From the NCBI RefSeq assembly GCF_030380815.1, contig NZ_JAUDUY010000003.1, positions 62,001-126,000 on the forward strand: a stretch of 64,000 nt of DNA, in the 5' to 3' direction. A program made the position numbers and the translations under genes. The notes below the pieces were generated by a model that was not told the origin of the DNA, ran no database searches, and worked only from the letters and a program-made list of their open reading frames with translations. Positions 53,388-63,693 of this stretch are shown here, one piece after another; the first letter of the stretch is position 1, and each line of letters starts with the position of its first letter. The DNA is from Robiginitalea aurantiaca. Lineage in GTDB: Bacteria; Bacteroidota; Bacteroidia; Flavobacteriales; Flavobacteriaceae.

Positions 53388-55541
53388 TTATTCCTTAAAG
53401 TCTTTGAATACAGCTTTATTGGGAAGCGATTCAAATCCCATATTATACAAGGTAAAGCCAAAGATATCCGCATACTGTTCAATGGTCTTGCTGATAGGAG
53501 TCCCCGCCCCGTGCCCGGCATTGGTCTCTATGCGTATTAAAACCGGATTGGTCCCGCTGTGCTTTTCCTGCAATGTGGCTGCGAACTTAAAACTATGTGC
53601 CGGGACAACCCGGTCGTCGTGGTCTCCTGTAGTTACCAGCGTAGCCGGATACGCCACCCCATCTTTAATATTGTGGAGGGGCGAATACCCTTTGAGATAC
53701 TGGAACATTTCATCGCTATCCTCCGAGGTTCCGTAGTCATATGACCAGCCCGCGCCAGAGGTAAAGGTATGGTATCGAAGCATGTCCAGCACCCCTACTG
53801 CCGGCAGGGCAACCTTCATCAGGTCGGGGCGTTGTGTCATTACCGCTCCGACGAGGAGTCCTCCGTTTGAGCCCCCGCGAATAGCGAGATATTCCGGGCT
53901 TGTATAACCTTCGGAAATCAGGTATTCCCCTGCTGCAATAAAGTCATCGAATACGTTTTGTTTGTTTGTTTTTGTTCCGGCGTTGTGCCAGTCCTTACCG
54001 TATTCTCCCCCTCCTCGCAGATTGGGTACCGCGTAAATGCCGCCCTGTTCCAGCCAAATGGCATTCACCGTGCTGAAACTGGGCGTAAGGCTGATGTTAA
54101 AGCCACCGTATCCGTAAAGTATTGTTGGATTCTTCCCATTCAACTCCAGGCCTTTTTTGTGGGTGATCATCATTGGAATTCTGGTGCCGTCTGCAGAGGT
54201 ATAGAAAACCTGGTTCGAATCGTACTGATCAGGATCAAAATCGATTTCCGGTTTCCAGTATACTTCATAGTCACCGGTATCTGCATTGAATTTATACGAA
54301 GTGCCCGGAGTATTGTAGTTTGTAAAACTGAAATAGAGTTCTTTCTGTTCTTTTTTACCTCTGAAGCCCCCGGCACTTCCCATTCCAGGTAATTCTACCT
54401 CCCGGACAAGATTCCCGTCATAGTCGTATTGCAGTACTTTTGAAATAGCGTCCACCATATATTCGGTAAAGAAATACCCTCCTCCCGTACCCGGCACCAA
54501 AACGTTTTCGGTCTCAGGGATAAAATCTTGCCAGTTTTCAGGACCCGGGTTGGCTGCATCTACAGTTACAATCCGTTGGTTGGGAGCCTCCAGATTGGTC
54601 ACGATGTAAAGTTTGGATCCGACATTTTCAATCACATAGCTGTCGCTATCCTCATGATCGAGGATGGGAACTATCGGCGCATCAGGACGGCTCAGATCCC
54701 GGAGGAACAGCTTGTTTCCGGAGGTCGTGTTGGAGGCTGAAATGACCAGAAACCGGTCATCCTCAGTTACAGTTGCGCTGACGTATCTGTGTTTTTCCCC
54801 GGGAACACCCCCGAAAATAAGCTGATCCGCTTCCTGTGGGGTACCCATTTTATGGTAGTACACCTTATGCTGGTCTGTCTTTGCTGAGAGTTCGCTCCCT
54901 TCAGGTTTATCATAACTGGAATAATAGAAACCTTCCTGGCCTTTCCAGGAAATACCGCTGAATTTGACGTCTGTCAGCGTGTCCTCCATAATTTCCCTGC
55001 TCCTGGCGTCTATCACAATGATTTTCCTCCAGTCGCTCCCACCCTCTGAAATGGAATAGGCTGTCAGGGAACCATCTTTGGAGAAACTGAGGCCGGAAAG
55101 GGATGTTGTCCCATCTTCAGAGAACGTATTGGGATCCAGGAAGACTTCTGCAGCACCTTCTCCGGCTTTGCGATAAACCACAGACTGGTTTTGCAATCCA
55201 TCATTTTTAAAGAAATAGGTAAACGCTCCCTCGATAAAAGGAGTTCCAAGTTTTTCGTAATCCCAGAGTTCCTGCAAACGGTTTTTAAGGGCTTCCCGAT
55301 ACGGGATTTTTTCAAGGAAGGAAAAGGTGACCTCATTTTGATTTTCCACCCAGGTTTCGGTTTCAGAACTTCTGTCGTCTTCCAACCATCTGTAAGGGTC
55401 CGCTACCTGTGTGTTAAAGTAGGTGTCTACGGTGTCTACTTTGGGTGTTTGGGGGTATTCTAGGGCCATTGGCGCTTGGGTTTTATCCTGGCAGGAAAGG
55501 AGTAATCCTGTAAGGGCAAGTAATGTTAGAAAGCTTTTCAT
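53388..55541 (-). CDS. Prolyl oligopeptidase (S9A) lipoprotein
   Basis: A 717 aa exported serine peptidase that cleaves after proline in short peptides. The N-terminus is a lipoprotein signal ([14 protein letters not shown], Cys17). Residues about 80-440 form the seven-bladed propeller that filters substrates. The C-terminal alpha/beta-hydrolase domain has the catalytic serine in [11 protein letters not shown], the aspartate in GDHDDRVVP and the histidine in NAGHGAGTP. The [13 protein letters not shown] start region is typical of S9A. A -7 box reads TATTTTTG on the minus strand (55569-55562). Confidence 0.95.
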   Translation of the reverse strand: MKSFLTLLALTGLLLSCQDKTQAPMALEYPQTPKVDTVDTYFNTQVADPYRWLEDDRSSETETWVENQNEVTFSFLEKIPYREALKNRLQELWDYEKLGTPFIEGAFTYFFKNDGLQNQSVVYRKAGEGAAEVFLDPNTFSEDGTTSLSGLSFSKDGSLTAYSISEGGSDWRKIIVIDARSREIMEDTLTDVKFSGISWKGQEGFYYSSYDKPEGSELSAKTDQHKVYYHKMGTPQEADQLIFGGVPGEKHRYVSATVTEDDRFLVISASNTTSGNKLFLRDLSRPDAPIVPILDHEDSDSYVIENVGSKLYIVTNLEAPNQRIVTVDAANPGPENWQDFIPETENVLVPGTGGGYFFTEYMVDAISKVLQYDYDGNLVREVELPGMGSAGGFRGKKEQKELYFSFTNYNTPGTSYKFNADTGDYEVYWKPEIDFDPDQYDSNQVFYTSADGTRIPMMITHKKGLELNGKNPTILYGYGGFNISLTPSFSTVNAIWLEQGGIYAVPNLRGGGEYGKDWHNAGTKTNKQNVFDDFIAAGEYLISEGYTSPEYLAIRGGSNGGLLVGAVMTQRPDLMKVALPAVGVLDMLRYHTFTSGAGWSYDYGTSEDSDEMFQYLKGYSPLHNIKDGVAYPATLVTTGDHDDRVVPAHSFKFAATLQEKHSGTNPVLIRIETNAGHGAGTPISKTIEQYADIFGFTLYNMGFESLPNKAVFKDFKE

Positions 55542-55617
55542 ACGCTGGTTTTTGAGGCTCTCAAAAATACCATAAAAAGTATTCTGCCGTCAATAGGATA
55601 CGGTGTTTAACAGATTT

Positions 55618-56616
55618 TTAAGCGGGTTGGGCAAGTTTGGAATCAAGGAGGTATTCAGCAATCTGAACGGCATTAGTCGCTGCACCTTTTCGCAAGTTAT
55701 CTGCGACAATCCATAGGTTAAGGCTTCTGGGCTGACTTTCATCCCTTCGGATTCTCCCGACGAATACCTCGTCTTTTTGATGCGCAGTAACCGGCATTGG
55801 GTATAGATTGGCTTCAGGGGTATCCTGCAGTATAATTCCAGGGGTTTGCGAGAGGAGCTCCCGAACCTCCCTGAGGTCAAAATCCGTGTGAAATTCAATA
55901 TTTACAGATTCGGAATGTCCTCCTGCGGTGGGAATCCTCACCGCTGTGGCCGTTACGGAAAATGTGCGGTCATCCAATATTTTCTGAGGCTCCCGGGCAA
56001 GTTTCATCTCTTCTTTCGTATACCCGTTTTCCATAAAAATATCACAATGGGGAAGTGCGTTCTTGTAGATGGGATGCGGATAGGCCATCTTTCCCTCAAT
56101 ACCGGACACTTCATTTTCCAATTGTTGTACGGCTTCGACTCCAGTTCCTGAAACGGACTGATATGTGGAAATCACAACCCGTTTCATTTTGTATTTAGCA
56201 TGAAGCGGGGCCAGAACCATAACCAGTTGTATGGTTGAACAATTTGGGTTGGCTATAATCTTATCCGAAACTTCAAGGGATGAGGCATTGATTTCCGGAA
56301 CGATCAACTTTATTTCCGGATCCATACGCCAGGCTGAGGAGTTGTCTATCACTGTCGTTCCGGCTGCCGCAAACCTCGGTGCCCACTCCAGGGATGTGGC
56401 TGCCCCTGCTGAAAAGAGTGCCATGTCAGGTTTGGATTCCAGGGCCTGCTGCAGTCCGATTACGGCTACAGCCGCTCCGCGGAACAGGAGCTTCTTGCCT
56501 ATGGACCGCTCTGAAGCTACAAGCAATATCTCATCGACAGGGAATTTTCGTTCCTCGAGCACCTTTAACATCACTTCTCCAACCATTCCGGTGGCACCTA
56601 CTACAGCGAGTTTCAT
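55618..56616 (-). CDS. asd: Aspartate-semialdehyde dehydrogenase
   Basis: Makes aspartate-semialdehyde for lysine, threonine, methionine and diaminopimelate synthesis. The 332 aa product starts at MKLAVVGATGMVGEVMLKVLEE (56616; ATG 56625 is three codons upstream). The NADP motif, the catalytic cysteine in NPNCSTIQL and the substrate-binding TYQSVSGTG loop are present. GGHSESVNIEF near the C-terminus carries the active-site histidine. Length is normal. Confidence 0.96.
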   Translation of the reverse strand: MKLAVVGATGMVGEVMLKVLEERKFPVDEILLVASERSIGKKLLFRGAAVAVIGLQQALESKPDMALFSAGAATSLEWAPRFAAAGTTVIDNSSAWRMDPEIKLIVPEINASSLEVSDKIIANPNCSTIQLVMVLAPLHAKYKMKRVVISTYQSVSGTGVEAVQQLENEVSGIEGKMAYPHPIYKNALPHCDIFMENGYTKEEMKLAREPQKILDDRTFSVTATAVRIPTAGGHSESVNIEFHTDFDLREVRELLSQTPGIILQDTPEANLYPMPVTAHQKDEVFVGRIRRDESQPRSLNLWIVADNLRKGAATNAVQIAEYLLDSKLAQPA

Positions 56617-56910
56617 ACCGTACACATTTTGGGGTAAAAGTAGTCAAGCAGCCTATTCTGTCAAAACGAGGCGTTTTTTAAAACAGAATCCTCCCAAATT
56701 GTTAAAATTTATGTTCGTCCGCTTCAGCGGGATTTCCCTCTGAAATCGGATAGTTTATAAGGTATGGATTATCCCATTTTGTTTTGGAATCCGAAGGTTC
56801 TGAATCAAGTGTTTGCTTAAAGGAATCGGAATGTGATGTTGTTTGCTCCCCGATAATCCTGGTAAAGCCTGGCCATTCCCGATTAGGGATTCCCCCAGGG
56901 GCTGTTAAAA
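56617..56910. other. Non-coding interval upstream of asd; no convincing gene
   Basis: Between the asd start and the mscL terminator lie about 290 bases. A 92-codon open frame exists on the minus strand (56702-56980). It runs through the mscL terminator, has no recognisable domain, and its first 30 residues have the look of read-through of structured DNA, so I do not call it a gene. A shorter peptide from its C-terminal half (Ser/Glu/Asn-rich) cannot be excluded. The asd promoter must lie here, but I see no clear TAnnTTTG at the right place. Confidence 0.5.
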
Positions 56911-56941
56911 GAAAAACCGCTTCGACGGCACGAAGCGGTTT
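56911..56941 (-). terminator. Intrinsic terminator after mscL
   Basis: Perfect 11 bp arms AAACCGCTTCG (56914-56924) and CGAAGCGGTTT (56931-56941), 6 nt loop, followed on the minus strand by a U run (56916-56912). It lies 53 nt after the mscL stop. The arm sequence resembles that of the terminator at 13219-13251. Confidence 0.9.
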
Positions 56942-56994
56942 AGGGTTAATAAAAGCTGCGGTGCAGCGGTGTTCGCGCATAAGCGCGGGCTTGT

Positions 56995-57408
56995 TTATTG
57001 CTTCTTGAGCAGGTCGCGTATTTCTGTGAGTAGTTCTTCCTGGGTTGGCCCTGCCGGTTCAGGCGCAGGGGCTTCTTCTTCCTTCGTACGTACTTTATTA
57101 TACGATTTCACAATCATGAACAGCACAAAACCTACAATGATAAGATTGATGATGGAATTGATCCAGGCACCGTATCGGATCGCGCTTTCCGGGGTCACCA
57201 CGGTGCCGTCTGATCCCATTACTGCTTCTGAAAGAACGATTTTAAATTCTGCAAAATCAATGCCTCCGGCAAAGTACCCTACGACGGGCATCATGATGTC
57301 ATTTACAAAACCGTTGACCACGAGTCCCACGGCTCCCGCAAGAAGGACAGCAACCGCAAGGTCGATTACATTTCCGGTCATGATGAAATTTCTAAATTCT
57401 TTGAGCAT
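56995..57408 (-). CDS. mscL: Large-conductance mechanosensitive channel
   Basis: A 137 aa pore protein that opens under membrane tension to release solutes. The start LKEFRNFIMTGNVIDLAVAVLLAGAVGLVVNGFVNDIMMPVVG is the MscL N-terminal helix and TM1. TM2 (INSIINLIIVGFVLFMIVKSYN) and a short cytosolic C-terminal helix follow. Length is normal. It is monocistronic, with its own terminator. Confidence 0.95.
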   Translation of the reverse strand: MLKEFRNFIMTGNVIDLAVAVLLAGAVGLVVNGFVNDIMMPVVGYFAGGIDFAEFKIVLSEAVMGSDGTVVTPESAIRYGAWINSIINLIIVGFVLFMIVKSYNKVRTKEEEAPAPEPAGPTQEELLTEIRDLLKKQ

Positions 57409-57470
57409 GGTGTTTGGTTTAGTGATTACTAGTACTAAGGTAATAAATTTCAGTATGTTCTAACTGAATT

Positions 57471-58580
57471 TTAAGCTCCGGTAATTACCCTGGGAACGCG
57501 CTGGGAGATACCCGTTAACAGTTCATAGGAAATAGTATCCGCTCTGGAAGCCAAGTGCTCTGCGGAAAAACGATCCCCGAAGAAAACAACTTCATCACCT
57601 TCCTTACAGGTAATTCCGGTAATGTCCACCATGGTCATATCCATACAGACATTCCCGATGATTGGCGCTGGCATGCCAGCGATGTAAACCACTCCTTTTC
57701 CCTGACCGTATTGTCTCCCAATGCCATCTGCATGACCGATGGGCAGGGTTGCAGTGATCCGGTAATCCGGTGCCTGGTACCCCTTGTTGTAACCCACCCA
57801 TTCCCCCGGTTCAATCTTATGTATTTGGGAAATCTTTGTGCGCAATTTCGATACGGGCCTGAGCAAGGGGTCTGACTCAGGATCGTTTGAATAACCATAG
57901 AGACCAATCCCGGTGCGAACCATATCCCATTGTGCCTGGGGATAGTTGAAAACCCCTGAAGTGTTCAGCAGGTGCTTAAAGGGACGCACTTCAAAGTGCT
58001 TATCCCATTGGTTGACGATCGCCCCGAATTTCTGAATCTGCCCGAGTGTAAAATCCCTTTCGCCCAGATCGTCTGAAGCCGCCAGATGGGAAAAGAGGGA
58101 GCGAATCTCTATGGCATCCGTAGCGTTGAGTTGTCGGCCAATCCATTCCAGATCGGTTTCCCAAAAACCCAGGCGGTTCAGTCCGGTGTTGAACTTTAAA
58201 TGAACGGGATACGCCTGTTGTTTCTGATCTGTGGCGATCCGGATAAATTCCTGTAAGATCCTCGGGCTGTAAAGACTGGGTTCCAGGCAAGCCTCAATAA
58301 GCCCCTCCATCCCATTTGGCTGGGGGTGCAGCACCAGGATCGGTACCCGGATACCCACTTTCCGCAAGTGCACCCCTTCCGAACCATAGGCGACTCCAAG
58401 GTAGTCTACCCCCAACCCTTCGAGTTTTTGCGCTATGGCAACCGAATCGCTTCCATAGGCAAAAGCCTTGACGACTCCCAGCATTCTGGTCTTTGGCAGG
58501 ATTCGGGAGCGCAGCACCTGATAATTATGCTCAAGGGCGTTCAGGTCAATTTCTAGAATGGTTTCAGGAGTCTTCTGCAT
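57471..58580 (-). CDS. alr: Alanine racemase
   Basis: A PLP enzyme making D-alanine for peptidoglycan. The 369 aa product has the PLP lysine (Lys38) in [13 protein letters not shown], the RTGIGLYGY stretch and the catalytic tyrosine region [10 protein letters not shown], plus the [14 protein letters not shown] signature. The usual K-A-N-A-Y-G is KAFAYG here, a small variation. Its start overlaps the end of tdk by 17 nt, so both are translated from one message. Confidence 0.95.
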   Translation of the reverse strand: MQKTPETILEIDLNALEHNYQVLRSRILPKTRMLGVVKAFAYGSDSVAIAQKLEGLGVDYLGVAYGSEGVHLRKVGIRVPILVLHPQPNGMEGLIEACLEPSLYSPRILQEFIRIATDQKQQAYPVHLKFNTGLNRLGFWETDLEWIGRQLNATDAIEIRSLFSHLAASDDLGERDFTLGQIQKFGAIVNQWDKHFEVRPFKHLLNTSGVFNYPQAQWDMVRTGIGLYGYSNDPESDPLLRPVSKLRTKISQIHKIEPGEWVGYNKGYQAPDYRITATLPIGHADGIGRQYGQGKGVVYIAGMPAPIIGNVCMDMTMVDITGITCKEGDEVVFFGDRFSAEHLASRADTISYELLTGISQRVPRVITGA

Positions 58581-59217
58581 TCCCGGAATTTTTGCTGGTG
58601 ATTACCTGCGGATCCTTTACTTCGAGCTTGTTTATTTTTTCCTTGAGCATCGCTTTATAGAAAGCCGCCCTGCTAAGGGGTTCATATTCTTCAGTTTCCC
58701 CCAATAGTACCAGGCGGTCGCTTTGTGATTTTCGAAAGCTGTAATGAGCCAGGTTGCCCGTCCTCGGACAGATGGCATGTACTTTGGTAACGTACTCCGC
58801 AGTCGCCATTAGGGCGGGCATGGGCCCAAAAGGATTCCCCTTGAAGTCCATATCCAGGCCTGCTACGACGACGCGAACCCCACTGTTGGCCAAATCATTG
58901 CAAACGGTGACTATTTCATCGTCGAAAAACTGGGCCTCATCAATTCCCACCACATGGCAATCATCGGCGAGCAATCTGATGTTCGCTGCAGCCGGGACAG
59001 GGGTAGACCTGATTTCATTCTCATCGTGGGAAATCACTTTTTCTTCATGATACCGCGTGTCGACGATAGGCTTGAAGATCTCCACCTTCTGCCGGGCGAA
59101 CTTGGCGCGTTTCAGACGCCTGATAAGCTCCTCTGTTTTACCCGAAAACATGGAGCCGCAGATCACTTCGATCCAACCGAATTGTTCTTCCGGGTTAACG
59201 GTATTTTCGAGAAACAT
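58564..59217 (-). CDS. tdk: Thymidine kinase (type II)
   Basis: Phosphorylates thymidine for salvage. The 217 aa product has the P-loop [18 protein letters not shown] (about residues 21-38), the DEAQFFDDE motif and the lasso region [37 protein letters not shown]. The usual second zinc pair of cysteines is absent: the lasso shows a single Cys. Zinc binding may therefore be lost or different. It overlaps alr by 17 nt. Confidence 0.94.
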   Translation of the reverse strand: MFLENTVNPEEQFGWIEVICGSMFSGKTEELIRRLKRAKFARQKVEIFKPIVDTRYHEEKVISHDENEIRSTPVPAAANIRLLADDCHVVGIDEAQFFDDEIVTVCNDLANSGVRVVVAGLDMDFKGNPFGPMPALMATAEYVTKVHAICPRTGNLAHYSFRKSQSDRLVLLGETEEYEPLSRAAFYKAMLKEKINKLEVKDPQVITSKNSGNAEDS

Positions 59218-59322
59218 TTTGTAATTTTAGACTAAATAATAACCTTCCGTCGTTTTCCTTCGGTAGAGGTTATAAAAGTATGAAAAATACGGGCCGGGAA
59301 TTACGGCTCAGAAGAAAACGCT

Positions 59323-60009
59323 ATGAAACGGAAACTAAGAGCTGAATTGACAGGACTGGCGAGCAAAATTCTTTCAGACGATAAAATGACAGAACTGCCC
59401 GTGCTATACGAACAGGCGCGAATGCTCTATGAGAAACTCGCAGTATTGAACTTTATTGAAGAAAAACTTCAGGACCTTGAAGTGGATGTCAGTAAGAGTT
59501 CTGTCGCATCTAAATTTGAAAAAATGGCAACGGCAGTCCTCAACGAGAATAAGCGTGTGCCGGAAAGCAATCCGCACGATGAGGACATTATTATTCCGGG
59601 GATCGATACGATCAAACACATGGTGTCTGAAATGCCCGGAGGGGAAGAACTGGAAGGCATTCTGGCCCAGTTTTTACAGCAGAATGATTTCGTGAAAAAC
59701 GATAAGGATACCGTCACCCCGACTGCTGAGGATATAGCCGGAGTGCGCCCGGCGCGATCTCTTAATGACACGCTTACGGCGAAAGACATTACCATGGGGC
59801 TAAACGACCGGCTGGCTTTTGTAAAGCATTTATTTAATGACAGCACGGAAGATTTTAATCGGATATTGTCTCAATTGAACACCATGGATTCACACAAAAA
59901 CTCTGTGGAATTCATCGAGAAGATGGTTAAACCGGAATACGAGAACTGGACCGGCAAGGAAGAATACGAAAGTAGATTTCTTGCCATGATCGAACGGCGT
60001 TTTTCCTGA
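59323..60009 (+). CDS. Conserved hypothetical protein of Bacteroidota type
   Basis: A 228 aa soluble protein that I do not recognise beyond its resemblance to conserved hypothetical proteins of flavobacteria. It is largely alpha-helical. It has an N-terminal helical part (residues 1-50), a Pro/Asp-rich middle segment (about 75-95), and a C-terminal block (SLNDTLTAKDITMGLNDRLAFVKHLFNDSTEDFNRIL) that looks like the conserved core. No signal peptide or membrane segment is seen. It is divergent from tdk and 69 nt upstream of rsmI. Confidence 0.75.
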   Translation: MKRKLRAELTGLASKILSDDKMTELPVLYEQARMLYEKLAVLNFIEEKLQDLEVDVSKSSVASKFEKMATAVLNENKRVPESNPHDEDIIIPGIDTIKHMVSEMPGGEELEGILAQFLQQNDFVKNDKDTVTPTAEDIAGVRPARSLNDTLTAKDITMGLNDRLAFVKHLFNDSTEDFNRILSQLNTMDSHKNSVEFIEKMVKPEYENWTGKEEYESRFLAMIERRFS

Positions 60010-60078
60010 GGTTCATAGACGGATTATCACAAGGCCGGGATGCTGCATGCATTTTCGGCCTTCGTTTCTTTAAAGAAT

Positions 60079-60753
60079 ATGGTCGGCTCACTTATTATCG
60101 TCCCAACTCCCATCGGCAACCTGGGGGATATTACCCTCAGGGCTCTTGAGGTACTTAAGTCCGTAGACCTGGTACTGGCTGAGGATACGCGAACCAGTGG
60201 AAATCTTTTAAAGCACTTTCAGATCTCAACTCCCCTGCGTTCCTATCACATGCATAATGAACACCGGGTATTGGACCAATTGGTCAGCCGGATCAAAGCC
60301 GGGGATACCCTGGCCCTGATTTCCGATGCGGGAACCCCTGGAATTTCCGACCCCGGGTTTCTGTTGATTCGGGAATGCATTCAGGAGGGGATTTCTGTAA
60401 CCTGCCTGCCAGGGCCTACTGCCCTGATTCCCGCCCTGGTCAATAGTGGATTCCCTTCGGACCGCTTTGTTTTTGAGGGATTTCTGCCTCCGAAGAAAGG
60501 ACGTCAAACCCGATTACAACTTCTTGCGAAAGAAAGCAGGACGCTTATTTTTTACGAAAGCCCGCATAAACTTCTGCGAACCCTAACGCAATTCATTGCG
60601 CATTTTGGTGCAGAAAGACAACTAACGGTATCCCGTGAACTGACCAAAATCTACGAAGAAACCATTCGGGGTTCAGTGGCCGAGGTATTAAGCCATTTTG
60701 AAAAACACCCTCCAAAAGGGGAGCTTGTAATCGTCGTTGAGGGCTTTAAATAG
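60079..60753 (+). CDS. rsmI: 16S rRNA (cytidine-1402-2'-O)-methyltransferase
   Basis: Methylates the 2'-O of C1402 in 16S rRNA. The 224 aa product from ATG 60079 (MVGSLIIVPTPIGNLGDITLRAL) has the tetrapyrrole-methylase-like SAM fold with VPTPIGNLGD, LAEDTRTSGNLLKH, SDAGTPGISDPGF and PGPTALIPALVNSGF in order. An in-frame ATG 13 codons upstream lacks conservation. Length is a little shorter than the E. coli enzyme (286 aa), as usual in Bacteroidota. Confidence 0.95.
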   Translation: MVGSLIIVPTPIGNLGDITLRALEVLKSVDLVLAEDTRTSGNLLKHFQISTPLRSYHMHNEHRVLDQLVSRIKAGDTLALISDAGTPGISDPGFLLIRECIQEGISVTCLPGPTALIPALVNSGFPSDRFVFEGFLPPKKGRQTRLQLLAKESRTLIFYESPHKLLRTLTQFIAHFGAERQLTVSRELTKIYEETIRGSVAEVLSHFEKHPPKGELVIVVEGFK

Positions 60754-60832
60754 CCGGTGATGCCGGTAGCACTCCAGATTCGAATTTTGATTTTCCGTTT
60801 AAAAAGGAAAGTGATTTTTGAACAGGTCTTCC

Positions 60833-61435
60833 TCAATAAGCGCTTCCGTCGTGTTTCCCTTTGTCCCAACCGTATTTAGAGAGGAATTTATCCCCACTTT
60901 CCACGGCCCCATCTTCGATGGATGTCCCCATGGAATCGTTCCAGCGGTTTAAATATCCGAACAGGGAAATCACACCCAGGATCTCGACTATTTCGCCATC
61001 ATTCCAATAGGTGTGAAGCCTCTTTTTAAGGTCAGCGTCTACGGTATTGGGTATCTGGGAGGCTGCAAGGGCGAAATCCAGGGCAGCGCGTTCTCCTTCG
61101 GTGAAAGAGGCATGCGTGCGGTATTGCCAGATGTTATCCAGCTTTTCCTGTTCCGCTCCGTAGCGCTCCGCAGCACGAATGGAATGGGCCTGACAATAGC
61201 GGCAACCGGCTGCATTGCTGCTCACCCAGGCGATCATGCGTTTCAAAGCTGAAGTCACCCTTCCTTCATTAGCCATAACAGCTTTATTCAATTCAATAAA
61301 GGCTTTGGATATGGCCGGACGGTGTTGCATCGTAAGGACGGAGTTCGGACAAAACCCAAGGGTTTCATTAAAGAATTCTGCCAGCTTCCAGGTCTCGGGA
61401 TCGCTATTGGGGTCAAGGGGTTCTACCAAGGCCAT
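60833..61435 (-). CDS. AhpD-like carboxymuconolactone decarboxylase-family protein
   Basis: A 200 aa alkylhydroperoxidase-like protein. The redox CxxC motif lies in NAAGCRYCQAHSIRAAE (about residues 77-93), with the histidine relay typical of AhpD. The TQIPNTVDADL to GEIVEILGVISLFGYLNRWND region matches the family's second half. It may reduce peroxides or take part in thiol-based redox chemistry. It is divergent from the OsmC-family gene across 49 bp. Confidence 0.85.
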   Translation of the reverse strand: MALVEPLDPNSDPETWKLAEFFNETLGFCPNSVLTMQHRPAISKAFIELNKAVMANEGRVTSALKRMIAWVSSNAAGCRYCQAHSIRAAERYGAEQEKLDNIWQYRTHASFTEGERAALDFALAASQIPNTVDADLKKRLHTYWNDGEIVEILGVISLFGYLNRWNDSMGTSIEDGAVESGDKFLSKYGWDKGKHDGSAY

Positions 61436-61484
61436 TGTAGGGGGATTTTATTGTATTTTTGATTTTTACAAGTAACGAAAAATT

Positions 61485-61913
61485 ATGGCTTCTTCCAACT
61501 ATGTGAAAACCAGGTGGATGGGGAATATGGCTTTTGAGAGCAATAACCCCTCCGGACAAACTTTTAAAATAGACGCCAGCCCCGATGAAGGGGGTCAGGG
61601 GGACGGTCTCAGGCCCAAAGCACTTATGCTTAGTTCGCTTGCCGGATGTTCCGGTTTGGACGTTGCATTTATCATCCGGAAAATGAAACTCGAGATCGAC
61701 AGTTTTCACATCGATATTCATGCCCGTCTTACGGATACCCAACCCCAGACATACGAAAATGTTCAGATGGAGTTCCATTTCTTTGGTTCGAATTTAAACG
61801 AAGCCAAACTCAAACGGGCGGTTACCTTATCAGTGGATACCTATTGCGGAGTCATGAAAATGTTCCGGAGTTTTGCTGAGGTGTCTGTCAGTTCAAAGTT
61901 TCATCACCAATAG
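61485..61913 (+). CDS. OsmC-family peroxiredoxin-like protein
   Basis: A 142 aa thiol protein. The first conserved cysteine lies in LSSLAGCSGLDVAFIIRKM (about residue 50) and the second in VDTYCGVMKMF (about residue 125), as in OsmC/Ohr/YhfA proteins. The family reduces organic hydroperoxides or polysulfide-type substrates through these thiols. The neighbour AhpD-like gene suggests a joint redox role. Confidence 0.87.
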   Translation: MASSNYVKTRWMGNMAFESNNPSGQTFKIDASPDEGGQGDGLRPKALMLSSLAGCSGLDVAFIIRKMKLEIDSFHIDIHARLTDTQPQTYENVQMEFHFFGSNLNEAKLKRAVTLSVDTYCGVMKMFRSFAEVSVSSKFHHQ

Positions 61914-61989
61914 CAGACTACACAGTCCCCAATTGGAAATCCTGAAAGGCGATTTCAGATTCCGGGAGTATTGTTAACCTAAAGCATCG

Positions 61990-63693
61990 ATGCGCTGGAT
62001 TTATAAACCCAAACCGGACAGTGAGTCGACAGCTGCTCTGGCGGATTCGCTCAACGTGGACCCTTTAATCGCGGGCCTCCTTGTTCAGAGGGGTATTCTC
62101 GATTATGAACAGGCCCGTCTGTTTTTCAGACCTCAGCTCCAACACCTGCACGACCCATTCCTTATGCGGGATATGGATCTGGCGACCGCGCGAATTGAAA
62201 GCGCGATTCGGAATGAAGAGCGCATCCTGGTTTATGGGGACTATGATGTAGACGGGACTACTGCTGTTTCCCTGCTGGTCGATTATCTGGTATCCTATTA
62301 CCCGCATGTAGCTTCATATATCCCCGATCGATACCTGGAAGGGTATGGGATCTCGTATCGGGGCATCGATTTTGCAGCTGACAATGAGTTTCAACTCATC
62401 ATCGCACTGGATTGTGGTATCAAGGCTGTGGACCAGGTGGCCTATGCCAGTCAAAAAGGAATTCACTTTATCATATGCGACCATCACAGGCCAGGTGACC
62501 GATTGCCGGAAGCGGTTGCCGTGCTGGATCCCAAGCGGGATGACTGCACTTATCCGTATAGTGATTTATGTGGTTGTGGGGTTGGATTTAAACTTATTCA
62601 GGCCCTGCAGTACAATAAAGGACATTCCGTTGAATCCCTTCGTCCTTATCTGGATTTGGTGGCTGTGGCCATCGCCGCTGACATCGTTCCCATCACGGGG
62701 GAGAACCGGATTCTTACCCATTATGGCCTGCAAGTGGTCAATGAGCGTACGCGTCCCGGCCTGAGGGCCCTGATGCAGGAAATTAATAGAGATCACTATC
62801 AGGTTTCCGATCTTGTCTTCCAATTGGCCCCCAGACTGAACGCTGCCGGAAGGATGCAGCACGGGGACCAGGCCGTACAACTCCTGACAGCACGTGATTA
62901 TAATCTGGCGGCAGAACTGGCAAGGGAGATCGAATTATTGAATCAGGAGCGGAAGGGTACGGATAAGCAAATGACTGAGGAAGCTCTGGCAATGATCTCC
63001 GAAGATGGGGAAGAATCCCGGATGAGTACTGTTGTTTACAGGGATTCCTGGCATAAAGGAGTTATTGGGATTGTAGCTTCAAGGCTGATGGAAACCTACT
63101 ACCGGCCTACACTGGTCTTTACCCGGAGCGGGGATAAACTTGCCGCTTCAGCACGTTCAGTTCGCGGTTTTGACGTATATCAGGCCCTGGAGGCCTGTGC
63201 AGATTATATTGAACAGTTTGGAGGCCACACCTATGCGGCGGGTTTAACGCTTCAGGAGGACATGTATGAGGCGTTTAAGGGGAGATTTGAAGCTGTGGTG
63301 TCGGAGACCCTCCTGCCTGAACACCGCGAACCCCAGATACAGATTGATATGCCGGTGCATTTGAGGGAAATGACCCCAAAGCTGGCCCGAATTCTGAAAG
63401 AATTTGCGCCTTTTGGCCCCGGAAATCCCAGTCCGGTTTTCACGGCTGGACCTTTAAGGGATTCCGGCTATGCCCGGACCGTTGGCGAAAATGGGGATCA
63501 TCTTAAACTGGCCGTTCTGCAGGAGGATGCAGGGCCTTTTGGCGGAATTGGGTTTGGCCTTGGAAAACACCTGGGTTTGGTTAAGGGGGGTGCTCCGTTT
63601 TGGGTGGTATTCTCGCTGGAGGAGAATGCCTGGAAAGGCAAAACAAGTCTACAGCTAAAAATCAGGGATATTACAGGGGAACCACCTCAGTAA
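61990..63693 (+). CDS. recJ: Single-stranded-DNA-specific exonuclease RecJ
   Basis: A 567 aa 5'-3' exonuclease for recombination and mismatch repair. The DHH phosphoesterase domain has the metal-binding VYGDYDVDGTTAV and CDHHRPGDRLPEA motifs. The DHHA1 domain has GHTYAAGLTLQ near residue 415, and a C-terminal OB-like domain follows. It overlaps the end of the lpxH-like gene by 7 bp, tail to tail. Confidence 0.96.
   Translation: MRWIYKPKPDSESTAALADSLNVDPLIAGLLVQRGILDYEQARLFFRPQLQHLHDPFLMRDMDLATARIESAIRNEERILVYGDYDVDGTTAVSLLVDYLVSYYPHVASYIPDRYLEGYGISYRGIDFAADNEFQLIIALDCGIKAVDQVAYASQKGIHFIICDHHRPGDRLPEAVAVLDPKRDDCTYPYSDLCGCGVGFKLIQALQYNKGHSVESLRPYLDLVAVAIAADIVPITGENRILTHYGLQVVNERTRPGLRALMQEINRDHYQVSDLVFQLAPRLNAAGRMQHGDQAVQLLTARDYNLAAELAREIELLNQERKGTDKQMTEEALAMISEDGEESRMSTVVYRDSWHKGVIGIVASRLMETYYRPTLVFTRSGDKLAASARSVRGFDVYQALEACADYIEQFGGHTYAAGLTLQEDMYEAFKGRFEAVVSETLLPEHREPQIQIDMPVHLREMTPKLARILKEFAPFGPGNPSPVFTAGPLRDSGYARTVGENGDHLKLAVLQEDAGPFGGIGFGLGKHLGLVKGGAPFWVVFSLEENAWKGKTSLQLKIRDITGEPPQ

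Noticed and set aside
56702-56980. 92-codon open frame between mscL and asd on the minus strand
   Set aside because: It crosses the mscL terminator, has no recognisable domain and no promoter; described as an intergenic interval instead.
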